DNA from: Tsukamurella asaccharolytica
GTDB lineage: Bacteria; Actinomycetota; Actinomycetes; Mycobacteriales; Mycobacteriaceae
Assembly: GCF_007858435.1 (NCBI RefSeq)
Contig: NZ_VIGW01000001.1
Location: 186,001 to 250,000, forward strand
Reading direction: 5' to 3'
Length of the DNA stretch: 64,000 nucleotides
The notes below the pieces were generated by a model. It did not search any database. It was given only the letters and a program-made list of their open reading frames with translations, and had not been told where the DNA came from. A program made the position numbers and the translations under genes. Below, piece by piece: positions 31,907-40,679 of this stretch (the first letter of the stretch is position 1; every line of letters begins with the position of its first letter).

Positions 31907-34014
31907 CGAGCGCTCCTCTCGGCCGCGAAGGCCTGCGCCTGGATCGCGGTGATGGCGACGGTGTTGACGATGTCCTCGACCAGCGCGCCGCGCGAGAGGT
32001 CGTTGATCGGGGCGTTGAGGCCCTGCAGCACGGGGCCGATCGCGACGGCGCCCGCGGAGCGCTGCACGGCCTTGTAGGTGTTGTTGCCCGTGTTGAGGTC
32101 GGGGAAGACGAGCACCGTCGCATTGCCCGCCACCGCGGAGTCGGGCATCTTCGCCGCGGCGACGCCGGGGTCGACGGCGGCGTCGTACTGGATCGGGCCC
32201 TCCACCAACAGTTCCGGCGACCGCTCGCGGACGAGCGCGGTGGCGGCGCGCACCTTGTCGACGTCGGCGCCGGTACCGGATTCGCCGGTCGAGTAGGAGA
32301 GCATCGCGACGCGAGGATCGATCCCGAACTGGGCGGCGGTCTGCGCCGAGGAGATCGCGATGTCGGCCAGCTGCGTCTCGGTCGGATCGGGCACCACGGC
32401 GCAGTCGCCGTAGGCGAGGACCTTGTCCGCCAGGCACATCAGGAAGATCGACGACACCGTCGAGACGCCGGGCTTGGTCTTGATGATCTCGAAGGACGGC
32501 CGGATGGTGTGGGCGGTGGTGTGCGCGGCACCGGAGACCATGCCGTCGGCCATGCCGAGGTGCACCATCATCGTGCCGAAGTAGCTGACGTCCACCACGG
32601 TCTCGGCGGCCCGCTCGAGCGTCATGCCCTTGTGCTTGCGCAGCTCGTAGTAGGTCTGCGCGAAGTTCTCGACCAGATCCGTCGCCCGCTTCGGATCGAT
32701 CACGTCGGTGTCGCCGAGATCGACGCCCAGCTCTGCGGCGCGGGCGCGGACCCGCGACTCCTGGCCGAGGATGGTCAGATCCGCCACCTCGCGCTGCAGC
32801 AGCCGGCCGGCGGCCCGGAGGATGCGGTCGTCGTCGCCCTCCGGCAGCACGATGCGCTTACGGTCGGACCGGGCCCGGGCGATGAGGTTGTACTCGAACA
32901 TCTGCGGCGTGACCACGCCCGGATTGGAGACCTGCAGCGCCTCGAGCAGCGCATCCGGGACCACGTACTTCTCAGTGAGCGCGATCGCGATGTCCACCTT
33001 GCGTTCGGAGCCGGGCCCGACCCGGCCGCGGGTCTTCGCCGCGAGCCGCGCTGTCTCGTACGTGCCCTGTTCGACGGAGATGATCGGCAGGTTCGGCTTG
33101 AGGCCGTCGACCAGCGCGGCGGTCATCGGATGCGGCGCGTATCCGCCGTTGAGGATGATCCCCGCCAGCGACGGGAAGCCGTCGGCGCGATGCGCGGTGA
33201 CCATCGCGAGCAGCACCTCCGAGCGGTCCCCCGCGGCGATCACGGCCACGCCCTCGGTGACCCGCTCCAGGCTGTGCTCGGCGGTCATTCCCGCGACCAG
33301 CACGGACATCGCCTCGCGCGAGAGCAGCTCCGGGTCACCCCACAGCAGCTTGCCCTCCATGGCCTCCATCAGCTCGCCCATCGTGGGCGCGGTGAGCACG
33401 GGCTCCTCGGGCAGCACCCAGACGGGCAGGCCGGTGTCGGCCTTGAGCGCTTCGCACACCGCATCGAGCTGCTCCGGCGCGCACCGGTTCGCGATGATCG
33501 ACGCCGTGTGGGCGTGATTGGCCCGGATCTCCGCCATCGACTGCTCGGCGACGGCTACCACCTGCTCGGGCGTGCGATCCAGCGCCTTCACGGCCAGCAG
33601 GATCGACGACCCCAGGTTCGCGGCGATGCGCGCGTTGAACGACAGCTCCGTCGGCGTGGTCACGTCCGTGTAATCGGAGCCGAGCACCAGCACGAAGTCG
33701 CACTTGTCGGCGACGGCGTGGAACCGGTTCACGATCTCGGCGATCGCGGCGTCCGGGTCCTCGCGCACCTGCTCGTACGTGACGCCGACGCATTCCTCGT
33801 AATCGAGTTCCGCGGTGGCCTGTTCGATGAGCAGCTCGAGGATGTAGTCGCGCTGCGCGCCCGTCGAGCGGGGGATCGGCCGGAACACGCCGATCGTCCA
33901 CCCGGTGGAGGTGAGGAGGTTCATCGCGCCCAGCGCGATGGTGGATTTTCCCGTGTCGCCCTCGGGGGAGGCGATGTAGATGCTGGTCGTCTTCGGTGCT
34001 CGGTCCGCGGCCAT
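31903..34014 (-). CDS. pta: Phosphate acetyltransferase, long form
   Basis: Interconverts acetyl-CoA and acetyl phosphate. 703 residues, the long actinobacterial form. N-terminal P-loop-like BioD-type domain ([20 protein letters not shown]); central DRTGG-type region; C-terminal catalytic PTA domain from about 375, with [71 protein letters not shown] and [20 protein letters not shown]. Start ATG 34014 lies 6-7 nt after a GATAGT box without a ribosome binding site. First gene of pta-ackA-cyclase, as in the Rv0408-Rv0409 block. Confidence 0.97.
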   Translation of the reverse strand: MAADRAPKTTSIYIASPEGDTGKSTIALGAMNLLTSTGWTIGVFRPIPRSTGAQRDYILELLIEQATAELDYEECVGVTYEQVREDPDAAIAEIVNRFHAVADKCDFVLVLGSDYTDVTTPTELSFNARIAANLGSSILLAVKALDRTPEQVVAVAEQSMAEIRANHAHTASIIANRCAPEQLDAVCEALKADTGLPVWVLPEEPVLTAPTMGELMEAMEGKLLWGDPELLSREAMSVLVAGMTAEHSLERVTEGVAVIAAGDRSEVLLAMVTAHRADGFPSLAGIILNGGYAPHPMTAALVDGLKPNLPIISVEQGTYETARLAAKTRGRVGPGSERKVDIAIALTEKYVVPDALLEALQVSNPGVVTPQMFEYNLIARARSDRKRIVLPEGDDDRILRAAGRLLQREVADLTILGQESRVRARAAELGVDLGDTDVIDPKRATDLVENFAQTYYELRKHKGMTLERAAETVVDVSYFGTMMVHLGMADGMVSGAAHTTAHTIRPSFEIIKTKPGVSTVSSIFLMCLADKVLAYGDCAVVPDPTETQLADIAISSAQTAAQFGIDPRVAMLSYSTGESGTGADVDKVRAATALVRERSPELLVEGPIQYDAAVDPGVAAAKMPDSAVAGNATVLVFPDLNTGNNTYKAVQRSAGAVAIGPVLQGLNAPINDLSRGALVEDIVNTVAITAIQAQAFAAERSAR

Positions 34015-34036
34015 ATGTCTACTATCGCAGCCCGGC

Positions 34037-35047
34037 TCAGCCGAGCGCGCGCAGGCGCGGCTCGAGATCGCGCTGGAAGTTGTCCAGGAACCGACGCTGG
34101 TCGTGGCCGGGGGCGTGGAAGACGAGGTGATTGAGGCCCGCGTCGACGTACTGCTTGACGGCGGCGACCGCTTCGTCGGGATCGGAGGACACGATCCATC
34201 GCTTGGCGACCTGCTCGATGGGCAACTCGTCGGCGAGGCGCTCCATCTCGGCGCTCGAGTTCACCGAGTGCTTCTGCTCCGCGGTCAGCGACAGCGGCGC
34301 CCAGAAGCGCGTGTTCTCCAGCGCCAGATCAGGATCCGGGTCGTAGCTGATCTTGATCTCGATGGTCTTGTCGAGCGCGTCGAAGTCTCGTCCCGCGAGG
34401 CTCGCGCCCTCCTTCGCGGCGGGGATCAGCTTGTCGGTGTAGAGCTCCATACCCTTGCCGGAAGTGCAGATCATGCCGTCGCCCACGCGGCCCGCGTACT
34501 TGGCCACGACGGGGCCGCCGGCCGCGATGTACACCGGCACCGGCCGCTCCGGGATGTCGAAGAGGACGGCATCCTTCGTGTGGTAATAGTCACCCTCGAA
34601 GTTCGTGATCTCGCCGGACCAGAGCTCGCGGATGAGCCGCACGGACTCGCGCAGCCGAGCGAAGCGCTCCTTGAATTCGGGCCACTCGCCCTGGAAACCC
34701 GTCGCGTACTCGTTGAGCGCCTCGCCCGTACCGACACCGAGGAAGATGCGGCCCGGGTACATGCACGCCATGCTCGCGAAGGCCTGTGCGATCACCGCGG
34801 GGTTGTACCGGAAGGTGGGCGTCATCACCGAGGTGCCGATCTTCACGCGCTCGGTGCGCTCGCCGACGGCGGCCATCCAGGCGAGGGAGAACGGGGCGTG
34901 GCCGCCGTTCACGCGCCAGGGCTGGAAGTGGTCGCTCACGGCGACCGAGTCCATCCCCGCGGCCTCCGCCGCGACCGCGATCTCCACGAGTTCGCGGGGC
35001 CCGAACTGCTCCGCCGATGCCTTGTACCCCAGCTGCAATTTCGCCAT
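34037..35047 (-). CDS. fgd: F420-dependent glucose-6-phosphate dehydrogenase
   Basis: Oxidises glucose 6-phosphate with coenzyme F420, providing reduced F420. Luciferase-like barrel, 336 residues, the same length as Fgd1. Landmarks: [40 protein letters not shown] (F420-contacting His/Trp region), [31 protein letters not shown] and [20 protein letters not shown]. The start follows TAGTGT by 7 nt, a leaderless pattern. It lies 22 nt upstream of pta on the same strand, as Rv0407 does, and marks an F420-using organism. Confidence 0.95.
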   Translation of the reverse strand: MAKLQLGYKASAEQFGPRELVEIAVAAEAAGMDSVAVSDHFQPWRVNGGHAPFSLAWMAAVGERTERVKIGTSVMTPTFRYNPAVIAQAFASMACMYPGRIFLGVGTGEALNEYATGFQGEWPEFKERFARLRESVRLIRELWSGEITNFEGDYYHTKDAVLFDIPERPVPVYIAAGGPVVAKYAGRVGDGMICTSGKGMELYTDKLIPAAKEGASLAGRDFDALDKTIEIKISYDPDPDLALENTRFWAPLSLTAEQKHSVNSSAEMERLADELPIEQVAKRWIVSSDPDEAVAAVKQYVDAGLNHLVFHAPGHDQRRFLDNFQRDLEPRLRALG

Positions 35048-35097
35048 GCGATTCACACTACTGCGTTCGGCCGAGCCCCGTCTCGGCCCTCGACCGC

Positions 35098-36018
35098 CTA
35101 TCGGGAGGCCGGGTCGTCGGCGCGGGAGGCGCCGTACTCGGTCTCGAAGACGCGGCCGTCCTTCGCCATCACGAGGCCGTAGGTGCTGACGATGACGGCG
35201 TCGGTCCGCGGGTCCTCCTTGTCGACCCCGCCGTACACCTGGGAGGCCTGGGTGTCGTCGAAGGTCTCGCCGCGCTCGGCGCCGCGGACCAGGACGTAGG
35301 AGCGCGCCGCGATCGCCTGCGCCTGCAGCGCCGCGACGCCGCCCTGGTCGGCCCAGCCGGGCGAGTTCTCGACGGGGACCACACTCCGCACGTAGTCCTC
35401 GATGCCGACCACGTTGAGCACGTTGCCGCCGCGGGCCACGAGCTTGCCCCGGTAGCCGGCGTTGTCGCCGCAGAAGCGCAGGACCTGGTCCTTGGGGACC
35501 CCCTGGTCGGCCGTCAGCGGTCCGACGGTGCTGTCCGGCGCCTCCACGGTGCCGAGGACCTGCCCGCCGCAGCCCTGCCGGATCGTCGCGGTGATCCCGT
35601 CGATGCTGACGGCCTGGCCGGGCGCTACCTGCTTGCCCCCGACGAGGGCGCCGGCGGGCGCGAGCACGTCGACGCGGTTGCGTTCGCTGAGGCGGACCGT
35701 CACGGGGAGCCCCGTGTGCACGGTCCCGAGAGAGGTTCCCGGGTAGTAGAAGTTCAGGATGCGCTGCGCGTCCCACCCCTGCTTGGCGTAGGTGAGCGCG
35801 CCGAGCTGGCTCATGCCGCGGCCGTGTCCGCCCGCGGCACCCGGCGCGACGCCACCGGGGGCGCCGCCAGGGGCGTCGACGAGCGACGTCTCGAGCGGCG
35901 CGCCCGTTCCCGCCAAGACGCCGCCGACGGCCACGACGGGCACCGTCGCGATGAGGGCGGCACGGGCGGCGCGGCTGCGGCGCGACCGCCGGGGGCCGCC
36001 GTCGATCCACACGGGCAT
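35098..36018 (-). CDS. Exported SpoIID/LytB-domain protein
   Basis: 306 residues. A twin-Arg-rich N-terminus ([20 protein letters not shown]) with one hydrophobic segment (about 18-42) directs it to or across the membrane. The SpoIID domain spans roughly 55-300: [20 protein letters not shown] then [48 protein letters not shown] and [20 protein letters not shown]. SpoIID of Bacillus is a glycan-strand lytic transglycosylase; the conserved Glu in [13 protein letters not shown] is present. GGAGA lies before ATG 36018; the longer frame to 36168 is rejected. A cell-wall role is inference. Confidence 0.85.
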   Translation of the reverse strand: MPVWIDGGPRRSRRSRAARAALIATVPVVAVGGVLAGTGAPLETSLVDAPGGAPGGVAPGAAGGHGRGMSQLGALTYAKQGWDAQRILNFYYPGTSLGTVHTGLPVTVRLSERNRVDVLAPAGALVGGKQVAPGQAVSIDGITATIRQGCGGQVLGTVEAPDSTVGPLTADQGVPKDQVLRFCGDNAGYRGKLVARGGNVLNVVGIEDYVRSVVPVENSPGWADQGGVAALQAQAIAARSYVLVRGAERGETFDDTQASQVYGGVDKEDPRTDAVIVSTYGLVMAKDGRVFETEYGASRADDPASR

Positions 36019-36294
36019 CCTCGGGTCTCCTTCGATCGTCGGCCACGCGCCCGTGGGGCCGACGTGACTGTTGTTACTATTGAGACTCAAGTAAAGATCA
36101 AGGGTTGTCAAGCGCTCGGCGCCATCAGCGAGCCCAGACACTCTCCGCGACGCGAAGGAAGTTCCCACCCGTCACCGCCGCGACATCGGCCCGTGACCAC
36201 CCCCGAACCGGCCCCGAATCCCGACGGACCCCGGTATTCGCCCCGGGCGAACGAGCTGGACATGAACCTAAGTTCAGGTCCTAGGATTCGATGC
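36019..36294. promoter_or_regulatory. 276-bp divergent intergenic region with AT-rich dyads
   Basis: The longest gene-free stretch here. 36071-36111 is markedly AT-rich and holds the 11-bp dyad TTGAGACTCAA (36080-36090) and, on the minus strand, TTGACA at 36111-36106, so it likely contains the promoter of the SpoIID-domain gene. Near the other end, TGAACCTAAGTTCA (36263-36276) is an imperfect palindrome just upstream of the TAGGAT -10 box (36282-36287) of the ABC exporter. I see no gene in it. Confidence 0.45.
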
Positions 36295-38163
36295 ATGAGC
36301 ATGGAATCGGTCGCGTGGAGCACGCTGTATCAGACCAACCGGTCACTCGACGCACCGTCGCGCCGTCCCAGCGAAACGCTGCGGCGAATGGGCCCGTTCG
36401 TCCGACCTCATCGTCGGCGGCTCATCGTCTTCCTCACCCTCTCCGTCTTCTCCGCATTGCTCGCGGTCGCCACGCCGCTCCTTGCGGGCAGGGTGGTCGA
36501 CCGGATCGTCGGCGGCGGTCCCACGAGCGCTGTCGTCGAACTCGCGCTCCTCATCGCGGCGATCGCCGTCCTCGGTGCCGGGGTCGACCTGCTCTCCCGC
36601 TGGTTCTCCTCCCGCATCGGCGAGGGCCTCATCTACCAGCTGCGCACCGCGGTCTTCGACCACGTCCAGACGATGCCGGTGGCCTTCTTCACCCGCACCC
36701 GCACGGGCGCGCTGGTGAGCCGGCTCAACAACGACGTACTCGGCGCGCAGCGCGCCTTCTCCGACACCCTCGCCGGGGTCGTGACCAACGTCGTGACGCT
36801 CGCGCTGACTCTCGGCGTCATGCTCAGCATCTCCTGGCAGATCACGCTGCTCGCGCTGGTGCTGCTGCCGGTCTTCATCATCCCGTCGCGCAGCATGGGC
36901 CGGCGGATCGCCGGGATGTCGCGCCGCGCCGCCCGGCACAACGCATCGATGAGCGACCAGATGACCGAGCGCTTCTCGGCGCCGGGCGCCACCCTGGTCA
37001 AGCTGTACGGCCGGCCCGAACTCGAATCGCACGCCTTCGCGTCCCGCGCCGCGGCGGTCCGCGACATCGGCGTGAGCACGGCGATGTGGCGGATGACCTT
37101 CGTGACGATGCTGACGCTGGTGAGCTCGCTCGCGCTGGCCCTGGTCTACGGCCTCGGCGGCTTCTACGCGATCCGAGGCGACCTGCAGGCCGGCGCCGTC
37201 GTCGCCCTCGCGCTGCTGCTCACGCGGCTGTACGTGCCGCTCACCGCGCTCGCGAATGCGCGCGTCGAGGTCATGACGGCGCTGGTCTCCTTCGAGCGGG
37301 TCTTCGAGGTGCTGGACCTCGAGCCGATGGTGCGCGATGCGCCGGACGCGCGCGATATCGACAAGGGCCCCACGGAGCTGCGGTTCGACGGCGTCGACTT
37401 CGCGTACCCCTCGGCGGAGAAGGTCTCCCTGGCCTCGCTGGAGGAGGTCGCCCAGCTCGACACCCGCGGCGGCGAGACGGTGCTGCACGGGATCGACTTC
37501 ACTGCGGCGCCCGGCTCGATGGTCGCGCTGGTCGGCAGCTCCGGCGCAGGCAAGTCGACGATCGCGCAGCTCGCGACCCGCCTCTACGACCCCGACGCCG
37601 GCGCGATCACCCTGAACGGCGTGGACCTGCGCGAGATCACCGCCCGGAGCCTGCACTCCGCCGTCGGCCTGGTGACGCAGGACGGTCACCTCTTCCACGA
37701 CAGCATCCGCGCGAACCTGCTGCTCGCGAACCCGGACGCGACCGAGGACGAGATCCACGACGCGCTACGCCGCGCCCGCCTCGAGGACCTCGTCGCGCAG
37801 CTACCGGACGGCCTGGACACGGTGGTCGGCGAGCGCGGCTACCGGCTGTCCGGCGGCGAACGCCAGCGGCTCACGATCGCGCGGCTGCTGCTCGCGCAAC
37901 CCTCTGTGGTCATCCTCGACGAGGCGACGGCCCACCTGGACTCGACGTCGGAGGCGGCGGTACAGGCCGCGCTGGGCGAGGCTCTGGCGGACCGCACCTC
38001 GCTGGTGATCGCGCACCGCCTGTCGACGATCCGCGCAGCGGACCAGATACTGGTGCTGGAGGCGGGCCGCATCGTCGAGCGCGGAACGCACGAGGCCCTG
38101 CTCGCGCGCAGCGGGCGCTACGCCGAGCTCTACCGCACCCAGTTCGCGGGCCAGGCCGCCTGA
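36295..38163 (+). CDS. ABC exporter with fused membrane and ATPase domains
   Basis: 622 residues, a half-transporter that should homodimerise. Six-helix exporter domain (about 45-330), including FFTRTRTGALVSRLNNDVLG (coupling region), then the ATPase: Walker A LVGSSGAGKSTIAQL, Q-loop LVTQDGHLFHDSIRANLLLA, signature YRLSGGERQRLTIARLLLA, Walker B VVILDEATAHLDS and switch His in LVIAHRLSTI. An insertion (SLASLEEVAQLDTRGG) follows the first strand of the ATPase domain. ATG 36295 lies 7 nt after TAGGAT without a ribosome binding site. Substrate unknown; MsbA-type lipid or drug export is likely. Confidence 0.92.
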   Translation: MSMESVAWSTLYQTNRSLDAPSRRPSETLRRMGPFVRPHRRRLIVFLTLSVFSALLAVATPLLAGRVVDRIVGGGPTSAVVELALLIAAIAVLGAGVDLLSRWFSSRIGEGLIYQLRTAVFDHVQTMPVAFFTRTRTGALVSRLNNDVLGAQRAFSDTLAGVVTNVVTLALTLGVMLSISWQITLLALVLLPVFIIPSRSMGRRIAGMSRRAARHNASMSDQMTERFSAPGATLVKLYGRPELESHAFASRAAAVRDIGVSTAMWRMTFVTMLTLVSSLALALVYGLGGFYAIRGDLQAGAVVALALLLTRLYVPLTALANARVEVMTALVSFERVFEVLDLEPMVRDAPDARDIDKGPTELRFDGVDFAYPSAEKVSLASLEEVAQLDTRGGETVLHGIDFTAAPGSMVALVGSSGAGKSTIAQLATRLYDPDAGAITLNGVDLREITARSLHSAVGLVTQDGHLFHDSIRANLLLANPDATEDEIHDALRRARLEDLVAQLPDGLDTVVGERGYRLSGGERQRLTIARLLLAQPSVVILDEATAHLDSTSEAAVQAALGEALADRTSLVIAHRLSTIRAADQILVLEAGRIVERGTHEALLARSGRYAELYRTQFAGQAA

Positions 38164-38173
38164 TCCACCCCGA

Positions 38174-38536
38174 TCAGTGCCCCGCGGCCTCGGCGACGCA
38201 GAACTCGTTGCCCTCGGGGTCCTGCAGCACGGTCCACCGGATGCCCCACTCGTCGTGCTCGCGCACCGTCGTCGCGCCGAGGGCCGCCAGCCGGGCGACC
38301 TCCGCCGCGCGATCGTCCGCGACCAGATCCAGGTGCATGCGGTTCTTCCCGGTTTTCCCCTCGGGCACCGCGAGGAACATCATCCGCGGCAGCGCGGGAT
38401 CCGCGTAGCCGATGGTGCGCATGAAGGCATTGCCGTCGTTGTCGTCGACGGGGACGCCGAGGGCCTTCGACCAGAAGCTCGCCTGCCCGGCGACGTCGGC
38501 GCAGTCGAGGTTGATCATCTGCAGTGTGAGGGCCAT
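38174..38536 (-). CDS. VOC/glyoxalase-like domain protein
   Basis: 120 residues of the vicinal-oxygen-chelate fold: LQMINLDCADVAGQASFWSK at the start, PRMMFLAVPEGKTGKNRMHL, DLVADDRAAEVARLAALGA and WTVLQDPEGNEFCV at the end. His and Glu residues that usually bind metal are present (RMHLDL, NEFCV). AAGGAG precedes the ATG. It starts 1 nt after the MerR-family regulator gene stops, so they form an operon; such pairs often act in antibiotic sequestration or stress, but the ligand is unknown. Confidence 0.85.
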   Translation of the reverse strand: MALTLQMINLDCADVAGQASFWSKALGVPVDDNDGNAFMRTIGYADPALPRMMFLAVPEGKTGKNRMHLDLVADDRAAEVARLAALGATTVREHDEWGIRWTVLQDPEGNEFCVAEAAGH

Positions 38537-38537
38537 G

Positions 38538-39362
38538 TCAGTTCTCCTTCGTCGCGGTGGCCTGGACGGGCCACCAGATCTCGGTGCGCAGGTCCGCGGG
38601 GTTCGCGGCGGCGCAGGGGTCCACGAGATAGCGCTCGATGATCGCGCCGCGAGCATCGGTCGCGTTGCGGGCCACCCAGGCGCCGAGCTGGCCGTAGGTC
38701 TCGTCGAACCGCTCGTACGAGCCGTGGTGCACGGCGACGGCGCACACGGCTCGGCCCAGCCGACGGTTGCGCACCCGCCCAGTGACAGCGCCGGGGCCGG
38801 AGACGGGGATCAGCGCGGCCACCCGCTCGACATCGGCCACCTGCGACGGGTACTCGGCGAGCGAGGGCCCGGTCACGGTCAAGCCCGAGGCGGCCGCGCA
38901 TGCCTCGAGCTCCGCGTAGGCGGCGTCGAGGAACGCGGCGAGTTCGGCGCGCTCGACCGTCCCGGCGATCTCCAGGACGTCGATCGGATCGAATTCGCGC
39001 AGGTGGGTGGGGGTGTGCGCGACAGGGGCGGTCACATCCTGCAGCGCGACGATGGCCCGTTCAAGGCCGGCGCGGCGCTCGCGGAGCGTCGCCTCGTGCT
39101 CGGCGAGGATATCGCGGGTCACGTCGGGGTCGCGGGCCTCGAGCACGCGAGCGACGGCGGCCAGCGGCAGGTCGAGGTCGCGCAGCCGGGTGAGCACCGC
39201 GGCGTCATGCACCTGCGCCGCGTCGTAGTGCCGGTACCCCGTCGCGGGATCGATCGCGGCGGGCACCAGGACGCCCTGCTCGTGGTAGCGGCGCAGCTGC
39301 TTGACGGAGAGCAGGGTTGCGCGCGAGAACATCCCGATCGACATCAGTCCCGGTGCGGTCAC
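38538..39362 (-). CDS. MerR-family regulator with effector-binding domain (BmrR-like)
   Basis: 274 residues. N-terminal MerR helix-turn-helix (GMFSRATLLSVKQLRRYHEQ, YRHYDAAQVHDAAVLTRLRD), a coiled dimer helix, then a C-terminal GyrI/BmrR-like effector domain ending in RTEIWWPVQA. The BmrR/TipA type senses bulky organic cations or drugs. GTG 39362 lies 6 nt after CATACT and fits a leaderless start; ATG 39344 is possible. Its own promoter is the MerR-type element at 39369-39400. Leads the VOC gene and diverges from the deaminase gene. Confidence 0.88.
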   Translation of the reverse strand: MTAPGLMSIGMFSRATLLSVKQLRRYHEQGVLVPAAIDPATGYRHYDAAQVHDAAVLTRLRDLDLPLAAVARVLEARDPDVTRDILAEHEATLRERRAGLERAIVALQDVTAPVAHTPTHLREFDPIDVLEIAGTVERAELAAFLDAAYAELEACAAASGLTVTGPSLAEYPSQVADVERVAALIPVSGPGAVTGRVRNRRLGRAVCAVAVHHGSYERFDETYGQLGAWVARNATDARGAIIERYLVDPCAAANPADLRTEIWWPVQATATKEN

Positions 39363-39368
39363 GGGTCG

Positions 39369-39400
39369 AGTATGCGGTCTCCCCCCGAGGGGAGGGTCAA
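39369..39400 (-). promoter_or_regulatory. MerR-type promoter with 20-bp spacer and operator dyad
   Basis: On the minus strand a -35 box TTGACC (39400-39395) and a -10 box CATACT (39374-39369) are 20 bp apart, longer than the usual 17 and diagnostic of promoters untwisted by MerR activators. The spacer holds the dyad CTCCCCTCGGGGGGAG. Transcription should start at or next to the regulator's GTG. Confidence 0.75.
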
Positions 39401-39428
39401 GTCCGGCGCGGCGGGCTACGGTCGAGTG

Positions 39429-39919
39429 ATGACCGTCTCCACCCCCACCGCCTCCGATCTGCCGTACCTGCGCCGCTGCGTCGACCTCGCACGCGAGGCC
39501 CTGACGCCGCCGACGAGCCCTTCGGCTCGCTGCTCGTCCACGAGGACGCCATCGTGTTCGAGGACCGCAACCGGGTCTCGGGGGGCGATGCAACGCGGCA
39601 CCCCGAGTTCGAGCTCGCCCGCTGGGCCACCGAACACCTCGCGCCCGGGGAGCGCGCCGCCGCGGTGACCTACACGTCGGGCGAGCACTGCGCGATGTGC
39701 AGCGCGGCGCACGCCTGGGTCGGCCTGGGCCGCATCGTCTACGCGGGGAGCACGGAACAGCTCGTCGCCTGGCGTGCGGAGTGGGGCCTTGCCCCGTCCC
39801 CGGTCGCACCGCTACCGATCCACGCCGTCGCGCCGACGGTGCCGGTGTCCGGGCTGGAGCCTTCCCTCGCCGACGAGTTGCGGGCCCTGCACGCCCGCGC
39901 CGCTGGGTTCGCGTCGTGA
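39429..39919 (+). pseudogene. Nucleoside/guanine-type deaminase with a one-base deletion
   Basis: ATG 39429 opens MTVSTPTASDLPYLRRCVDL then AREAL; after 39503 the frame is lost, and the protein continues in another frame as DEPFGSLLVHEDAIVFEDRN, RHPEFELARW (zinc His and catalytic Glu), YTSGEHCAMCSAAHAWVG (zinc Cys pair) and IHAVAPTVPVSGLEPSLADE. Inserting one base near 39504 restores AREALDAADEPFGSLLV, so a single G appears missing. The zinc cytidine-deaminase-like fold is otherwise complete at about 164 residues. It may be a true inactivation or a sequencing indel. The stop overlaps the next GTG. Confidence 0.82.
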
Positions 39920-40671
39920 GGCGCCTCGCCGCGGTCGGCGCCGCGGTCCTCCTCGCCGGCTGCTCGGTCGAGCCCCTCCCGTCGACCCCCTCGAGCACGT
40001 CGGCGGCACCCTCGGGCACGGTCGCGGCACCCTCGGGCCCGGTCGCGGCACCGTCGGCGACGGTGCGACCCGCCCCCACCCCCGAGGCGACGCGCGCGCT
40101 GGTGCGCGCCGTGACCGACGGTGACCTCGCGGCGACCCGCACCGCCATCGCCGATGGCGCCGACCTCGAGGTCCGCCTCACCCGCGCCCGGACGGCGGTG
40201 GTCGCGGCGACGAAGGCCGGGCACTCCCAGATCGCGCTGGCACTGCTGGACGCCGGCGCGGACCCGAACGCCAAGGACGACCTCCAGGACTCGGCCTACC
40301 TGTACGCCGGAGCCGAGGGCATGACCGACGTCCTCGCGTCGACGCTGCGCCACGGTGCCGACGTGCGCAGCCTCAACCGTTACCGCGGGACCGCGCTGAT
40401 CCCGGCCTGCGAGCACGGACACGTCGAGAACGTGAAGCTGCTCATCGCAGCCGGGGTCGATGTGGACCACGTGAACAACTCGGGATGGACCTGCCTGCTG
40501 GAGGCTGTGATCCTCGGCAACGGCGATGCGAACCACGTCGAGACGGTCCGCCTCGTGCTCGATGCGGGTGCTCGCCCGGACCTCGCAGACCGCCAGGGCG
40601 TCACCGCGCGCGAGCACGCCGTCGCGCGCGGGCAGGGCGCGGTCGTCGCGGAGATCGACCGCCACCGTTGA
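39916..40671 (+). CDS. Ankyrin-repeat lipoprotein
   Basis: 251 residues. Lipoprotein signal (VRRLAAVGAAVLLAGC, lipid Cys near 16), then a Ser/Pro/Ala linker containing a repeated AAPSGTVAAPSGPVAAPSAT, then four to five ankyrin repeats from about residue 55, with IALALLDAGADPNAKDD, SLNRYRGTALIPACEHGHVE, NVKLLIAAGVDVDHVNNSGW and TVRLVLDAGARPDLADRQG. Bacterial secreted ankyrin proteins often bind a partner such as a catalase or phospholipase; none is next door. GTG overlaps the deaminase stop (GTGA), so expression is coupled to a broken gene. Confidence 0.88.
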   Translation: MRRLAAVGAAVLLAGCSVEPLPSTPSSTSAAPSGTVAAPSGPVAAPSATVRPAPTPEATRALVRAVTDGDLAATRTAIADGADLEVRLTRARTAVVAATKAGHSQIALALLDAGADPNAKDDLQDSAYLYAGAEGMTDVLASTLRHGADVRSLNRYRGTALIPACEHGHVENVKLLIAAGVDVDHVNNSGWTCLLEAVILGNGDANHVETVRLVLDAGARPDLADRQGVTAREHAVARGQGAVVAEIDRHR

Positions 40672-40679
40672 CGTCGCGG

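Noticed and set aside
29184-32123. A single 979-codon frame covering the cyclase and most of ackA
   Set aside because: Only the last 518 codons make a recognisable protein. The upstream part is the ackA region read in the wrong frame.
34786-36294. A 500-codon extension upstream of the ABC exporter
   Set aside because: It runs antisense through the fgd start and the SpoIID-domain gene and has no family features. The exporter has a clear leaderless start at 36295.
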